A stretch of 64,000 nt of DNA from Eledone cirrhosa (Eukaryota > Mollusca > Cephalopoda > Octopoda > Eledonidae), in the NCBI GenBank assembly GCA_964016885.1, contig OZ024743.1, positions 169,810,333 through 169,874,332 on the forward strand. The letters run 5' to 3'. Under the pieces are notes generated by a model, which was not told the DNA's origin, ran no database searches, and worked only from the letters and a program-made list of their open reading frames with translations. The number at the start of each line of letters is the position of its first letter. Position 1 is the first letter of the stretch. A program made the translations under genes and the position numbers. Of this stretch, positions 33,506 through 44,120 are shown one piece after another.

Positions 33506-33840
33506 GAGGCACATGGCTTAGTGGTTAGAGCATTGACCTTGCAATCGAAAGGTTGTGAGTTCAATTCTCAGACCGGGTGATGTGTTGTTTCCTTGAGCAA
33601 GACACTTTATTTCACATTGCTCCAGTTTACTCAGCTGTAGAAATGAGATGATAGGGACTGGGGTCCCTATCATTCCACTGCAAAGTGGTTGTGGAGGTGC
33701 CACGGCAAAAAAGCACCCAGCACTCACTGTAAAATGAGGTTGGTGTTAGGAAGGGCATCCAGCTGTAGAAATCAAGCCAGCATCAGTTCCCGTCCCACCC
33801 TTGCAAGCAGGGAAAAGTGGACGTAAAATGAAATGAAATG
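33506..33840 (+). repeat. Chimeric SINE: tRNA head, conserved core, LINE 3' tail
   Basis: Head GGCACATGGCTTAGTGGTTA (A box) and GTGAGTTCAATTCTC (B box), core TTTCCTTGAGCAAGACACTT, then from about 33668 the 3' tail of the A/B/C/D LINE family: AAGTGGTTGTGGAGGTGCCA, GTTAGGAAGGGCATCCAGCT and AAGTGGACGTAAAATG, ending in (TGAAA)n at 33820-33866. It interrupts the transposase relic. A partial partner lies at 63233-63541 on the minus strand. Confidence 0.92.
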
Positions 33841-35009
33841 AAATGAAATGAAAAATGAAATGAAAGTTGATGTCATCGCCATCATTGTCACATGAATCAC
33901 AACTATCTTCATTAATATCACTTGGGCACTGATAACTAGTTGAAGCAACGTCCATGTATAAGCGCATCTTTGTCTTCCTGTTTTCAAATCTTTGCGCTCT
34001 TTCTGTAGTTCTTTTTCCACCTGAAGTTATATCTCTATCTACAGGCCCTAACTGATTAAATCTTTTTTTCTGTCCAACAAATGATTCCCATTCCATTATT
34101 GGTATTCTTACGTCACACCTACAGTCAGATCTTTTTATTTGTTTGTCATAACACGTGCAGTTTCATATATCAAACATTTCATTGAACTCCTCTAATTTCT
34201 TATCAAAACTATCTCCTCTTTGCTTGATAGGTATTTTGTTTAATTTATAAGCAGATTCAATCAATCTCTCAATTTTTAGAGCTATTCCCTCAAACCCAAT
34301 ATAAGGAAAAGAAAATGTGTCCCATATTGTTTGCACAGTTGCAGCAACAATCCGGTAGCATTCTTTCGCTGGGTGAAGTTTTTGATATCTATTCTTCATG
34401 TTTTCTTATGTATAAATAATATCGAAATACATCAGCTTTTGATGGGGTCATTGCTGTAGGAAATTCTGCAGGAAATCCAAATGCTGAATTACGGCTTTTA
34501 CTTCTAGTTGCCATTATATAATTTTATATACTTAAATTATTAGTTTAAATTTATGTAGGTATTTTTGTAAAATTATAATACAATTTAGCTCTGAAATAAT
34601 CTGAAAAACAAAAGAAAATCATTTAACAAATGTATACATTTTCTAAAAAAAAATTCATTTAACACATATTGAAAAGTTGTAATTTTACCATGTTGGAGGG
34701 GTACCTTCCTACCAATTGTCTTATATCTCAATGTTTTTGCTGTCTTTACTCATCAGATGTTTTAAACAAGGTTTCTACAGTGAAATATGACCAAATGTTT
34801 CATATCCATAAGCAATTTAGTATATATGTGTTAGAGATTATATGATTAATATAGAAAATTAGGGTATTTAATTGTGGGGGGTGTATGCGAGGGGTATGGC
34901 GGGGTCACATAACCCTAATTTTCATATATTTCATTTAGAATACTATTTGAAACTGTGCATACGGTGGAATTAAGGTTCCTTAAAAATGGTTGTATTTCGA
35001 CCCCCTGTA

Positions 35010-35473
35010 ATATACACAAACATATTATGCGTAAATATATGCCTATGTACAATACATATGCATGCATATATATTACAAACATATACATAGAACATACAAT
35101 GCAACAGGGTAACTGTGAAAAGTAACAGGGTGGGGAGAGGGGTTAGGCCATGTCTGCCACTCTGCAAACCGGAAGGTGGTGGATAGGGGCATATACACAC
35201 ACACACACACACATATACACAGGTAAAGCGAGAAATTATACACTGATTATGTCTGTTAACAAAAGTTAGAAGCGAAAATGCTTGAGAGGAGCACTGGAGA
35301 GTTTTCCCATTCACCATATTCAGAATGCTATACTATTTACATGGATACATTTACTGTATAGTTCACTCTCCTCAGACATTTTCACCTTTACCCCTTGTTG
35401 ACATTCACACAGGTTTCTATTAGATTACTTGTTTCAGTCATCAGATTGCAGCCATGCTGGAGCACTGTCTTTT

Positions 35474-35505
<32 letters not shown>

Positions 35506-35720
35506 TTGCAGATATTCTATGGTTTAAAAACATATTGTAGCCATGAATTAAGTTTCATGCATCCCTAAATGGTCGTGTATTGATGTGTCGGTGATCAATG
35601 TGTGTGGTAAGAATAAAGCTTTTATAAAAGACCATTAGAATGGTTTACCATTAGAAGGGGCATGCCAGGATTATGAGTCCCTGATTGGAACAATATGTTC
35701 TTACTCAAATAAGGGTACAT
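35010..35720. other. No gene supported; includes CA and GA runs
   Basis: A CA run near 35197-35218 and a GA run at about 35484-35506 are present. The rest has no domain. The stretch adjoins the 5'-truncated LINE B. Confidence 0.4.
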
Positions 35721-35721
35721 A

Positions 35722-37594
35722 TCGAATTCAAGCATATTTTGCAACGTGAGGACCAGAAACAGGAGGTGTTCAAGATTGCGAGGCAGTGTGTCAGAGAGAG
35801 TTGTGATGTCATTGGAGAGAAGTGTATCCGGAATGATAAAGGTGAGCTTGCCCTCACAAGTGCTGAGAAGAAAGATGCATGGAAGAGTCATTATGATAGA
35901 TTACTAAATGAGGAGAATGCATGGGAAGAAGAGACCCTACCCCAAGTAGACCCTATAAAGGGGCCAGCAGTACAAGTCAGCAGCAACATAGTAAGTAAGG
36001 CAATCAAAGATATGAAGATGGGGAAGGCAACCGGTCCATCGGGTATAGCTGCCGAGATGCTGAAGGCATCTGGGTCTGTAGGTCACACTATAACCACACG
36101 TATTGTTAACCAGGTAATACTAGAAGGTGTCATACCAAAAGATTGGTGCAGTAGCATCATTGTCAACTGCTACAAAGGTAAAGGTGATGCACTAGATAGA
36201 GGAAACTATAGAGGTATAAAGTTGATGGACCAGGTCATGAAAGTAACAGAAAGAGTTATAGCACAGCTGATTAGGGACCGGGTGAAAATAGACAAGATGC
36301 AATTTGGGTTTGTACCAGGAAGAGGCACCACTGATGCCCTCTTCCTTGTGAGGCAATTACAGGAAAAGTACCTAGCTAAAAGTAAGCCACTCTACTTGGC
36401 ATTTGTCGACCTTGAGAAAGCCTTTGACAGAGTTCCACGTGCTGTAATCTGGTGGGCTCTTAGAAAACTAGGAGTAGATGAATGGCTTGTGAAAGCGGTA
36501 CAAGCCATGTATAGGGGAGCAGTCAGCAAAGTTAGGATTAGCAATGAGTATAGCGAGGAATTTAGCGTACAGGTTGGGGTCCACCAGGGCTCTGTTCTTA
36601 GCCCCCTTCTGTTCATCATAGTCCTGCAGGCAATAACGGAGGAGTTTAAGACCGGATGCCCATGGGAACTCCTGTATGCTGATGACCTCGCACTTATAGC
36701 TGAATCTATGGTAGAACTAGAGAATAAATTCCAAACATGGAAGCAGGGACTAGAAAGAAAGGGTCTCAAAGTCAACATGACAAAGACTAAGGTCCTTGTA
36801 AGTAGACGAGAAAACAGAACCCAGATCCCCTCAGGGAAATGGCCTTGCTCAGTATGTAGGAAAGGTGTAGGTAGGAACTCCATTCTCTGCCCCAGATGCA
36901 AACAATGGGCACACAAGAGAAGTAGCGGGATCTCAGGAAGCTGAATTAAGAATGTAGGCTTCACATGCAGCAGCTGTGCTGGGACAGCAAGCAGCAAACA
37001 GCCACAGGAAACAAGTACCACCAATCTCTGGGAGGGCTCTGTAGAAACAGTAGACAGCTTCTGCTACCTAGGTGACCGAATTAGCAGCGGAGGTGGGTGT
37101 TCAGAAAGTACAATAACTAGGGTAAGAACGGCTTCTCCCTCAGAATGAAAGGCAGACTGTATGATGCGTGTATCCGAACAGCGATGTTGCATGGTAGTGA
37201 GACCTGGGCGGTGAAGGTGGAAGACTTATGTAGATTAGAGAGAAACGAAGCCTGCATGCTCCGATGGATGTGTAACAGTAATATACGTGAACGACAAAGC
37301 ATTAATGAATTGAGAGAGAGACTGAGCATAAGAGGAATCAAATGCTGTGTACAGGAGAGGCGGTTGCGCTGGTATGGACATGTGATGCATATGAAGGATG
37401 ACAGCTGCATAAAAAGGTGCAGAGCACTAGAAGTCGATGGAAACCGCGAAGTGGGGAGACCCAAGATGACCTGGGATGAGGTGATAAAAGCCAACCATAC
37501 CCAATTACACCTCTCAAAGGCAATGACACACGACCGTGTCCTCTGGCATCACGCAGTAATACAGAGTACCCGACCTCCCATGGGTACAAGCTGA
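35722..37594 (+). pseudogene. LINE copy B: ORF2 with RT, PHD-like finger and C-terminal domain
   Basis: 5'-truncated in the linker between endonuclease and RT (FKHILQREDQKQEVFKIARQ). The frame is open for about 405 codons through RT: AEMLKASGSVGH, YKGKGDALDRGNYRGIKL, MQFGFVPGRGTTDALFLVRQ, LAFVDLEKAFDRVP, VQVGVHQGSVLSPLLF and the intact active site YADDL (about 36675-36690). The PHD-like finger (CSVCRKGVGRNSILCPRC, then H) begins near 36845. Its HxxC pair is broken (HKRSSG) and a TGA at 36942-36944 follows. A deletion near 37130 removes part of the LLPLL region and shifts frame; the C-terminal domain (37145-37594) is open to TGA: HGSETWAVKVEDLCRLERNE, RWMCNSNIRERQS, RRLRWYGHVMHM, VGRPKMTWDEV. 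Retrotransposition-competent except for these lesions and the missing endonuclease. Confidence 0.93.
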
Positions 37595-37910
37595 AGCATA
37601 TAGACAATATGCCCCCCCCCCCCACTGCAAGGTGGTCGTGGAGGTGCCACGGCAAAAAAGCACCCAGCCCACACTGTAAAGTGGACGTGTAGGCGCCACG
37701 AAAAAGCACCCACCACTCACTGTAAATGAGGTTGGTGTTAGGACGGGCATCCAGCTGTAGATATCAAGCCAAATCAGTTCCTGTATGAGCAAGGCATGGT
37801 CAGCCGACCAGACACTGCCCACAACAGGACAACCCGTCTAACCCATGCTAGCGTGGAAGAACGGACGTAAAACGGTGATGATGATGATGATGATCATCAT
37901 CATCATTTTC
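37595..37910 (+). repeat. 3' UTR and tail of LINE copy B
   Basis: C-rich run, GTCGTGGAGGTGCCACGGCA, ACGTGTAGGCGCCACGAAAA, TAGGACGGGCATCCAGCTGT, CAACAGGACAACCCGTCTAA, GCTAGCGTGGAAGAACGGAC and a terminal (GAT)n then (ATC)n. This is the reference copy for the tail shared with the chimeric SINE. Confidence 0.92.
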
Positions 37911-38480
37911 CGTGAAACTAACCAAACCATTATACTTGTGCTGGTTTGTCCAGCATTGGATTTTGTTATTTGGACAATTTGAGAAATAACACAAAGAATG
38001 TACATTACTTAAAATAGCAGAAAATATTTCATATAGGGGAGTTAGTTATTGTTGAAAGAGACCATGATTCAACACATGTAATTGCTTTTAAGAATGAGTG
38101 ACAGAATGATAAAAAAATACCACTTTCTAAATCTCAAATGTTAACTTAATCTCTCTCTATATAAAATTCTTTGTCTCTCAATCTGTCTGTCTTTCCCTTT
38201 TGACCTCACAAAACCGCCCCCCCCCCCCACACACACTGACTGAAGGGACGTAGTTTTGGACGTGCAACTGGTGGACATGCAGGTGCTATTTTTAGCAATG
38301 CATTGCAATGACCAATACAAGATAATTATAATTATGAAGCTGGTTTACAAAACAGAGTAGTTTGTTTTTTACAACTGGTACATAAGACGTATAGAAAAGG
38401 TATCATAATCCAAATGGCCAGATAGGATCGGATAGCTTCTATTAGGAATTCAATTTGACTCCAGTTTAGATGGTTCAATG
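37911..38480. other. No gene; includes a C12 tract
   Basis: A C tract with CACACA lies at about 38216-38240. TTGTCTCTCAATCTGTCTGTCT precedes it. No domain. The 3' side leads into the hAT relic. Confidence 0.4.
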
Positions 38481-38484
38481 TTTT

Positions 38485-40061
38485 CTCCTATAATACAATT
38501 CGTCAGAATTTACTAAATCATATCCAAAAAGCAAGATACTATGGTCTGCTGATTGATTTGACCCTTGACCAGGTGCACCGAGAACAACTGTCAAAAGTTG
38601 TGCGATATGTCGATGTTGATTTCAATATGAAGACAGTTGTTGTGAGGGAATCTTTTCTTGGATTCATTCAAGTAATCAAAAAAGATGCCGCAAGCCTTGT
38701 TGAAACAATCATGAAAGAACTAGAAAAAGATGACACCTACCACTGCAGAACTGTCAATTGCAGTGCTACGACAAAGCTGCCATAATGGCTGGGCACCGCA
38801 GTGGGGTTCAACAGAGAAGGAGAGGGAAGAATAATTTGATTAAACTTCGTTAATTGCGATAACCATTCACTTAATCTGGCTGGTCTTCATGCCGCCAAAA
38901 ACGATTCTGCTATGATGAACTTTTTCAGTTGCATTGACTCGTTATACAATTTTTTTTCTTGTTCAACACGACGATGGGAAGCCCTTAAAGAAGTTGCTCC
39001 AGTGGTTGTTAAATATCCTTCCGACACGCGGTGGAGTGCTAGATGTACCGCAGTCAGACCAGTGGCGAATTATTTGACGCTGATTGTTCAAGTTCTCGAA
39101 AAAATTAGTGATGATGAAACAGAGACATGCGAGAGTAGAAGTGATGCCAGTAATCTCCATAATTGGATACTGAGTTATGAATTCCTGAACTTGATTGGAT
39201 TCTGGAACACGATTCTCTCTCGAATTGACCGGATTCAAAAGAGACTTCAAGATCCAAGAATGAATTTTCACAATGCTGCAGTTGATATAGGAGCCCTTCA
39301 ACTTTATTTTAAAGAAGAAGGAACATCCTTAATCCACGAGTCTCTTGAAATGGGCTTCGACCTCTGCCAGAAATGGAATGTCGATTTTCCGAGGAGGTGA
39401 GGGAGACGACAAACCAATATCAGAAATTACTGAGGACATTGAGGTGGCTGCCCGAAAAGAGATAGAGAGAGCAATGCAAAGTTCACTCAATCGTCTTCAA
39501 ACAGAAATGGAAGAACAGATTATTCAACTTAAGGAAACCGATTCAAGTTTTGGCTTTCTTCTTGATGTCAACTATCTGTTTTATTTGGCTGCTCCTGATA
39601 ACCTTGTCCTTAAACAAAGGTGCAACAGTCTTGTGGAACTATACAACTCTGACATCGACGGAGAGCAATTGTATGAGGAAATCTTGGACTGCCGATCTTT
39701 GCTGGCTACTAGGACAGCTGATCCAATTTTAAAGCCGGAGGCACTTCTCCAATTCATCATACAATACGGCGATGAATGTGTTTTTCCCAATATACGAATC
39801 AGCATTCGAATAATGTTGACGATTTCTATTTCAATTGCCAGTTACGAGAGGTCGTTCAGCAAGATGAAGCTAATACATTCGTATTTGCGAACCTCAATGG
39901 GCCATCAACGGCTGACTGACCTCACCCTTTTGAGTGTAGAAATCGAAGAGTTTGAACGAACTTATTTCGAGGAAATTATCAACCAGTTTGCTTCAATTTT
40001 GATGCTTGCCTTGGGCACCGTTTACCCTAGCTACGCCACTGCTTCTAAAGGCTTGCAGTGA
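38485..40061 (+). pseudogene. hAT transposase relic (DUF4371 and dimerisation domain)
   Basis: N-terminal DUF4371-like part from about 38506: IQKARYYGLLIDLTLDQVHR (position of the first catalytic aspartate), EQLSKVVRYVDVDF, VVVRESFLGFI. A frame change covers GQCYDKAAIMAGHRSGVQQ (38755-38810), the second acidic region, then NCDNHSLNLAGLHAA. From 38912: NFFSCSTRRWEALKE, YPSDTRWSARCTAVRP, NLIGFWNTILSRIDRIQKRL, and after a frameshift at about 39370 EIERAMQSSLNRLQTEMEEQ. The hAT C-terminal dimerisation domain follows: ISIRIMLTISISIASYERSF, SKMKLIHSYLRTSM, RLTDLTLLSVE. This matches ZMYM1-like/hAT proteins in order. Three or more frame breaks; 5' zinc-finger part absent. Confidence 0.88.
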
Positions 40062-40503
40062 GTTGAGTAATAATTTTTCATAGAAGAGAAAATCATGCAA
40101 AAGACAACATAATGAATATACATGGACTGAAATATTACACAATTATTTGTTGAAAGACACATAGTGATTTGTATTAACACGGAAATACATTGAAGTAAAA
40201 GAAGTCTTTAGGCACAAAAGAAAAGCTGTCTCAAAGTTAAAAGATAGAAATAAAAGATACATGTAGGATGAGAAAAATAGAAAGATTTGAGAAGCATGCA
40301 CAATATGAGAGTTATGTTAGTCTTAACTGAGAAGATTTTATATATCTTAGACAGGAATGAACCTCCGTTGGTTTCGACAATCAGAATACCAGTTGTTTAT
40401 TCAACAGAACAGCATGCTCATGAAATTAATGTGTAAGTGGCTGAGCATTCCACAGATACATGTACCCATAATGTAATTCCCAGAGAGATCCAGTGTAACT
40501 GTG

Positions 40504-40505
<2 letters not shown>
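40062..40505. other. No gene
   Basis: AT-rich sequence, no domain on either strand. It may be the 3' flank of the hAT relic; no terminal repeat was found. Confidence 0.4.
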
Positions 40506-40550
<45 letters not shown>

Positions 40551-40585
40551 CATACATACATACATACATACATACATACATACAT
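40506..40585. repeat. (TA)n(CATA)n microsatellite at a LINE 3' end
   Basis: A TA run followed by about ten CATA units. Read on the minus strand it is the TATG tail of the LINE described next. Confidence 0.95.
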
Positions 40586-40871
40586 GATGGCTGCCCCCTC
40601 GTTATCGAGTATGGCCATTGCACGAGAAGAAAAAAAATAATAATAATAAATAAATAATAAAAAAAAGATATATATATATATATACATATACATACACATA
40701 TACAAACACACACACACACACTCACACACACATACACACACACATACATTAATAACAATAGTAATAATAATAATAATAACAACAATAAAAATAACGACAA
40801 CAACAATAATAATATACATATATATATACACACACACACGCAAACACAAGCATATCGACACACGATAGCAA
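40586..40871 (-). repeat. 3' UTR of the C2H2-finger LINE, expanded by microsatellites
   Basis: GATGGCTGCCCCCTCGTTAT next to the CATA run matches GGTGGCTGCCAACTCGTTTT at 42715 and 43205, the 3' UTR end of the family. Between this and the stop codon lie AAT, TA and CA runs. Confidence 0.75.
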
Positions 40872-42700
40872 CTAACAGCGCTGCGATCGAATGTGGCTTT
40901 TTAGCCCAGCCAATGATCTAAAATGTCTTGCACAGAGTCGGCAACCAAAACATTCACTGGGAATAGTCGGCTGTGGTTGGAGTTTGTGTACTTTTGCATG
41001 TCGCTTGAGCCCTCCTGCTGATTTACATTCTCTACCACATGTTTGGCAAGCATGATGAGTAGCATCTCCAACAGCAGCCTGGTAGTCAACCACAGGTCTT
41101 ACTTTATGACTGCGAAGATGACTTTCGAGTCCAGCTTTGCTTAGGCAGAGTCTCGCACAGACGCTGCATGTCAGCACCATAGGAGGACCCTCGCCGTCTG
41201 GAAGTGCAACAGCAATGCCCTTCCTCACATCCCGCTTTACTTTCTCGTATGCGATTCGAGATGCCTCAAAGGCAACTTTTCCCTCATATACAGTCTTTCT
41301 CCATTTATTACGATCAGCAGCAATATTTTCCCATGTATCAGCAGAGATGTTAGCGTCTTTCAGAGAGGCTTTCAAGGAATCCTTATACCTCTCTTTTGGT
41401 TTATGTGGCGGTCGTTCTCCTTTAACCAACTCTCCATAAAAGAGTTGTTTTGGTATTCTAGAATCCTTCATCCTGGCAAGGTGACCACTCCAACAGAGTC
41501 GTTGCTTAAGCACAAGAGCTTCTATACTGTCACACATAGAGCTTTCCAAAATCTCGACATCACTGATGTGGTCCCTCCAGTGAACGCCATGGATCCGTCT
41601 GAGACACATCTGATGGAAACGCTCCAATTGCTTAAGGTGGTGTTGATATGTGACCCAGGTCTCGCAGGCATAAAGAAGACAAGAGAGCACACATGCCCTG
41701 TACACATTCACCTTTGTCCTCCTGCATATGTTCCGCCGACCCCAGAGTCGCCTTTCTAGCTTTCCGAAAGCATCACTTGCTTTCCTAATCCTAAGTGAGA
41801 TTTCACTGTCAAGGTTGCTGTATCGATTGACAGTGCTTCCCAGGTAGACAAACTGATCAACCACTCCAAGTCGTTTGCCATACACATAGATGTTTGGTTC
41901 AGTGTACTGCTTACCAGGGGCAGGTTGGTACATGACGACGGTTTTCTTGAGACTGACAGTCAGACCTAGGGCAGTCCAAGCGTCAGAAAATGCATTCAAA
42001 ATGTGCTGCATATCACTCTCTGTGTGCGCTACAAGATCGCAATCATCTGCATACAAGAGGTCGCTTATGATTGATGTAAACACTTGTCTTCGCAGCAAAG
42101 CGCCTGATGTTAAATATGCTGCCTGAGGTTCGATATCGGATGTAAACACCATGCTCGCAATTCCTGAATGCAATACAGAAAACCATTGCAAAGTATATGG
42201 CAAACAGGGTCGGTGCTGGAAATCCCCCTGTTTCACTCCATTTTTTACTGAGATAGGCTCCGACATCTTACCCCCGACATTAACCCAAGCCTTCATGTCG
42301 TCATGGAAAGACCTAACTAAAGCAAGGAACTTATCAGGGCAACCAAGTTTCTGGAGAACCTTCCATAATGCATCTCTGTTGACAGTATCGAAAGCTCTTG
42401 TCAGATCGACAAAAACCTGATACAGATCCAAGCCTTGTTCCATGCACTTCTCCTGGAGCTGTCTAGCTGAGAAGATCATATCAGTAGTGCCGCGTCCAGC
42501 ACGAAAACCAGATTGACTTTCAGGAAGAACACAATCTGCAATGTGTGTCAGCAGACGGTCCAGAAGCACCCTACATAAAACTTTCCTTACGACAGAAAGC
42601 AATGATATACCTCTGTAGTTCCCACAATCGTTCCTGTTACCCTTTCCCTTGTACAAGACCACCATTACTGCATCTCTCCAGTCCTCAGGTACGGATTCAT
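40872..42700 (-). pseudogene. LINE with C-terminal C2H2 zinc fingers, ORF2
   Basis: Open for about 610 codons but 5'-truncated at VPEDWRDAVMVVLYKGKGNR. RT landmarks: NYRGISLLSVVRKVL, PESQSGFRAGRGTTDMIF, VDLTRAFDTVNRDALW, NGVKQG and YADDCDLVAH (about 42040-42070). Between NGVKQG and YADD the frame is shifted: the correct family residues (FPAPTLFAIYFAM, GVYIRYRTSGSIFNIRRFAA) lie in the neighbouring frame, so two compensating indels hide the damage. After RT come YLGSTVNRYSNLDSEISLRI, LLYACETWV, RRIHGVHWRDHISDVEI and RLCWSGHLARM. Three C-terminal fingers follow: CSVCARLCLSKAGLESHLRSH, CQTCGRECKSAGGLKRHAKVH and CRLCARHFRSLAGLKSHI. Encodes the RT and nucleic-acid binding part of a LINE; inactive because of truncation and the shifted palm. 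Confidence 0.92.
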
Positions 42701-43172
42701 ACATACATACATACATGGTGGCTGCCAACTCGTTTTCGAGTACGGCCACTACTTTATATCCATGTAAGAGAACCCCTACCGATACGCTGAACGAGTGTGA
42801 CGTTTTAGTCCAGCCAGCGACTTGAAAACTCTGGTACAAACACTACACTTGTGACAATTATTGACACATAGTGCTGGGCTCATGTTACCATATGACGACA
42901 AGTGTAGAGAGATCTCCAGATATAAAGCAATGCTTGTGGCGTGAAGCTTTTATAGTGAGCAAAGGCACTGCACAAAGCCAGTCCCACTCTCTTAACCAAG
43001 ATGATATTTACCAAAAAGAAGAACAAGTCAACATCATTGGATACCATCAGGGTTGCAGGTGTTATATCAGAGTTTTCCTTCTCCTAGAATTCTGCCTTGA
43101 CAAAAGCTAAGGGGTCATCTCTCCTGGTGATTTTGGATGGCCATTGACTCTTAAGAGCTCCTTTGGCCTTTG
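42701..43172 (-). repeat. C2H2-finger LINE, 3' end copy 2
   Basis: About 460 bases comprising the last zinc finger (CHKCSVCTRVFKSLAGLKRH in the minus frame at 42795-42855), stop, 3' UTR and (CATA)n tail at 42700-42712. Nearly identical to 43205-43665, with which it repeats at a period of 490. Confidence 0.9.
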
Positions 43173-43810
43173 ATACATACATACATACATACATACATAC
43201 ATACATGGTGGCTGCCAACTCGTTTTCGAGTACGGCCACTACTTTATATCCATGTAGGAGAACCCCTACCGATGCGCTGAACGAGTGTGACTTTTTAGTC
43301 CAGCCAGCGACTTGAAAACTCTGGTACAAACACTACACTTGTGACAATTACTGACACATAGTGCTGGGCCCATGGTACCATGTGACGACAAGTGCAGAGA
43401 GATCTCCAGATATAAAGCAATGCCTGTGCCGTGAAGCTTTTATAGTGAGCAAAGGCACTGCACAAAGCCAGTCCCACTCTCTTAACCAAGATGATATTTA
43501 CCAAAAAGAAGAACAAGTCAACATCATTGGATACCATCAGGGTTGCAGGTGTTATATCAGAGTTTTCCTTCTCCTAGAATTCTGCCTTGACAAAGGCTAA
43601 GGGGTCATCTCTCCCGGTGATTTTGGATGGCCATTGACTCTTAAGAGCTCCTTTGCCATTTGACAGGTTTTGTTTTTAGTCCTGCAGGATGTCCAAAGTC
43701 ACCCTCCTCACCAAGAAACCTTGGTGGGGTTGCCAGTTTAGTCGCCAATGACCCGACCATGGGACAGGTTGTACTGGGATACATGTTACCAGTAGCACCA
43801 ACTGGTGACC
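43173..43810 (-). repeat. C2H2-finger LINE, 3' end copy 3
   Basis: A (CATA)n tail (43173-43205) is followed by the same finger/UTR unit as copy 2. Copy 3 continues past the truncation point of copy 2 (about 43665) for another 140 bases (GTTTTTAGTCCTGCAGGATG to CAGTAGCACCAACTGGTGAC), which are absent from copy 2. Confidence 0.88.
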
Positions 43811-43812
43811 TG

Positions 43813-43838
43813 ACATACATACATACATACTTACATAC

Positions 43839-43873
<35 letters not shown>

Positions 43874-43876
43874 GTA
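43813..43876. repeat. (CATA)n(TA)n microsatellite
   Basis: About ten CATA units then a TA run, between the LINE copies and PLE-2. Confidence 0.95.
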
Positions 43877-43889
43877 ATAATAATAAATT

Positions 43890-44075
43890 TGAAGACTAAA
43901 ATCCAAAGAGGGCTCGATAAGGATAAATAAATATCAGATATATAAGAACCATAAAGCAAATATTTATTAAAATAAAAGATTAAAGTTTAAGCAAAGAATC
44001 GTTGCTTTCACCCTTAACGGGATCTTCTGAAACTAAAAAAGTCAATCTGTGAACGCAGAAGTAAATATTTAAAAA
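43890..44075 (+). repeat. PLE-2 left terminal region with inverted repeat
   Basis: TTAAAGTTTAAGCAAAGAAT through GTGAACGCAGAAGTAAATAT (about 43968-44070) is repeated in reverse complement at 46640-46745. The outer part (AAATCCAAAGAGGGCTCGAT) recurs at 30181-30205. Confidence 0.9.
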
Positions 44076-44120
44076 AACGTTGCAACCGAAGGAAGACAGG
44101 AAGACGATACTTTGGTTCGT

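Larger units (their letters stand above)
31850..34514 (-). pseudogene. Transposase relic of the 31.5-35.0 kb element
   Basis: Start ATG at 34514 (MATRSKSRNSAFGFPAEFPT). Then YQKLHPAKECYRIVAATVQT, WESFVGQKKRFNQLGPVDRD, NELRENQQNRFTYENLAITA, DRYRVSCRVAAAIVNAAW, KLNCISFDGRKDKT, EEHYVIVKEPGDEYLDHVSP, NGTPVNTGHLGGV (around a likely catalytic acidic position), LSSDQKYLYEMC, GKIHHARWLTRANRILLLYV, VKIITQVYAPSWFWIK, IREVAIQRIIKAR and CHSHGVEHAFNLVTKASE. I know this order from a widespread invertebrate transposase-like family, but not its formal name. It is broken by frameshifts, by SINE copy 7 at 33094-33280 and by the SINE at 33506-33840. The last block lies at about 31870-31980, so the protein was almost complete before decay. 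Confidence 0.72.
31535..35009 (-). mobile_element. DNA transposon with short TIRs and 8-bp target duplication
   Basis: Left end TAGGGGGGAGGGTGTCGAAA, right end TATTTCGACCCCCTGTA (reverse complement TACAGGGGGTCGAAATA). ATATACAC flanks both sides (31527-31534 and 35010-35017). Subterminal blocks also match: CCCTCGCATAGCCCCCC near 31637 against TGTATGCGAGGGGTATGGCG near 34870. An 8-bp duplication points to the hAT superfamily. The AC/TA-rich target makes chance agreement possible. The minus-strand transposase relic it carries is annotated separately. Confidence 0.75.

Noticed and set aside
33506..33580. A functional tRNA gene
   Set aside because: A and B boxes are present but there is no acceptor stem closure, and the sequence continues into a SINE body found elsewhere.
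40506..40585. CRISPR-like regular repeats
   Set aside because: CATA and TA simple repeats without unique spacers, in a eukaryotic context.
40418..40863. Val/Ile/Tyr-rich membrane-like ORF
   Set aside because: Produced by overlapping CA, TA, AAT and CATA microsatellites in the LINE 3' UTR.
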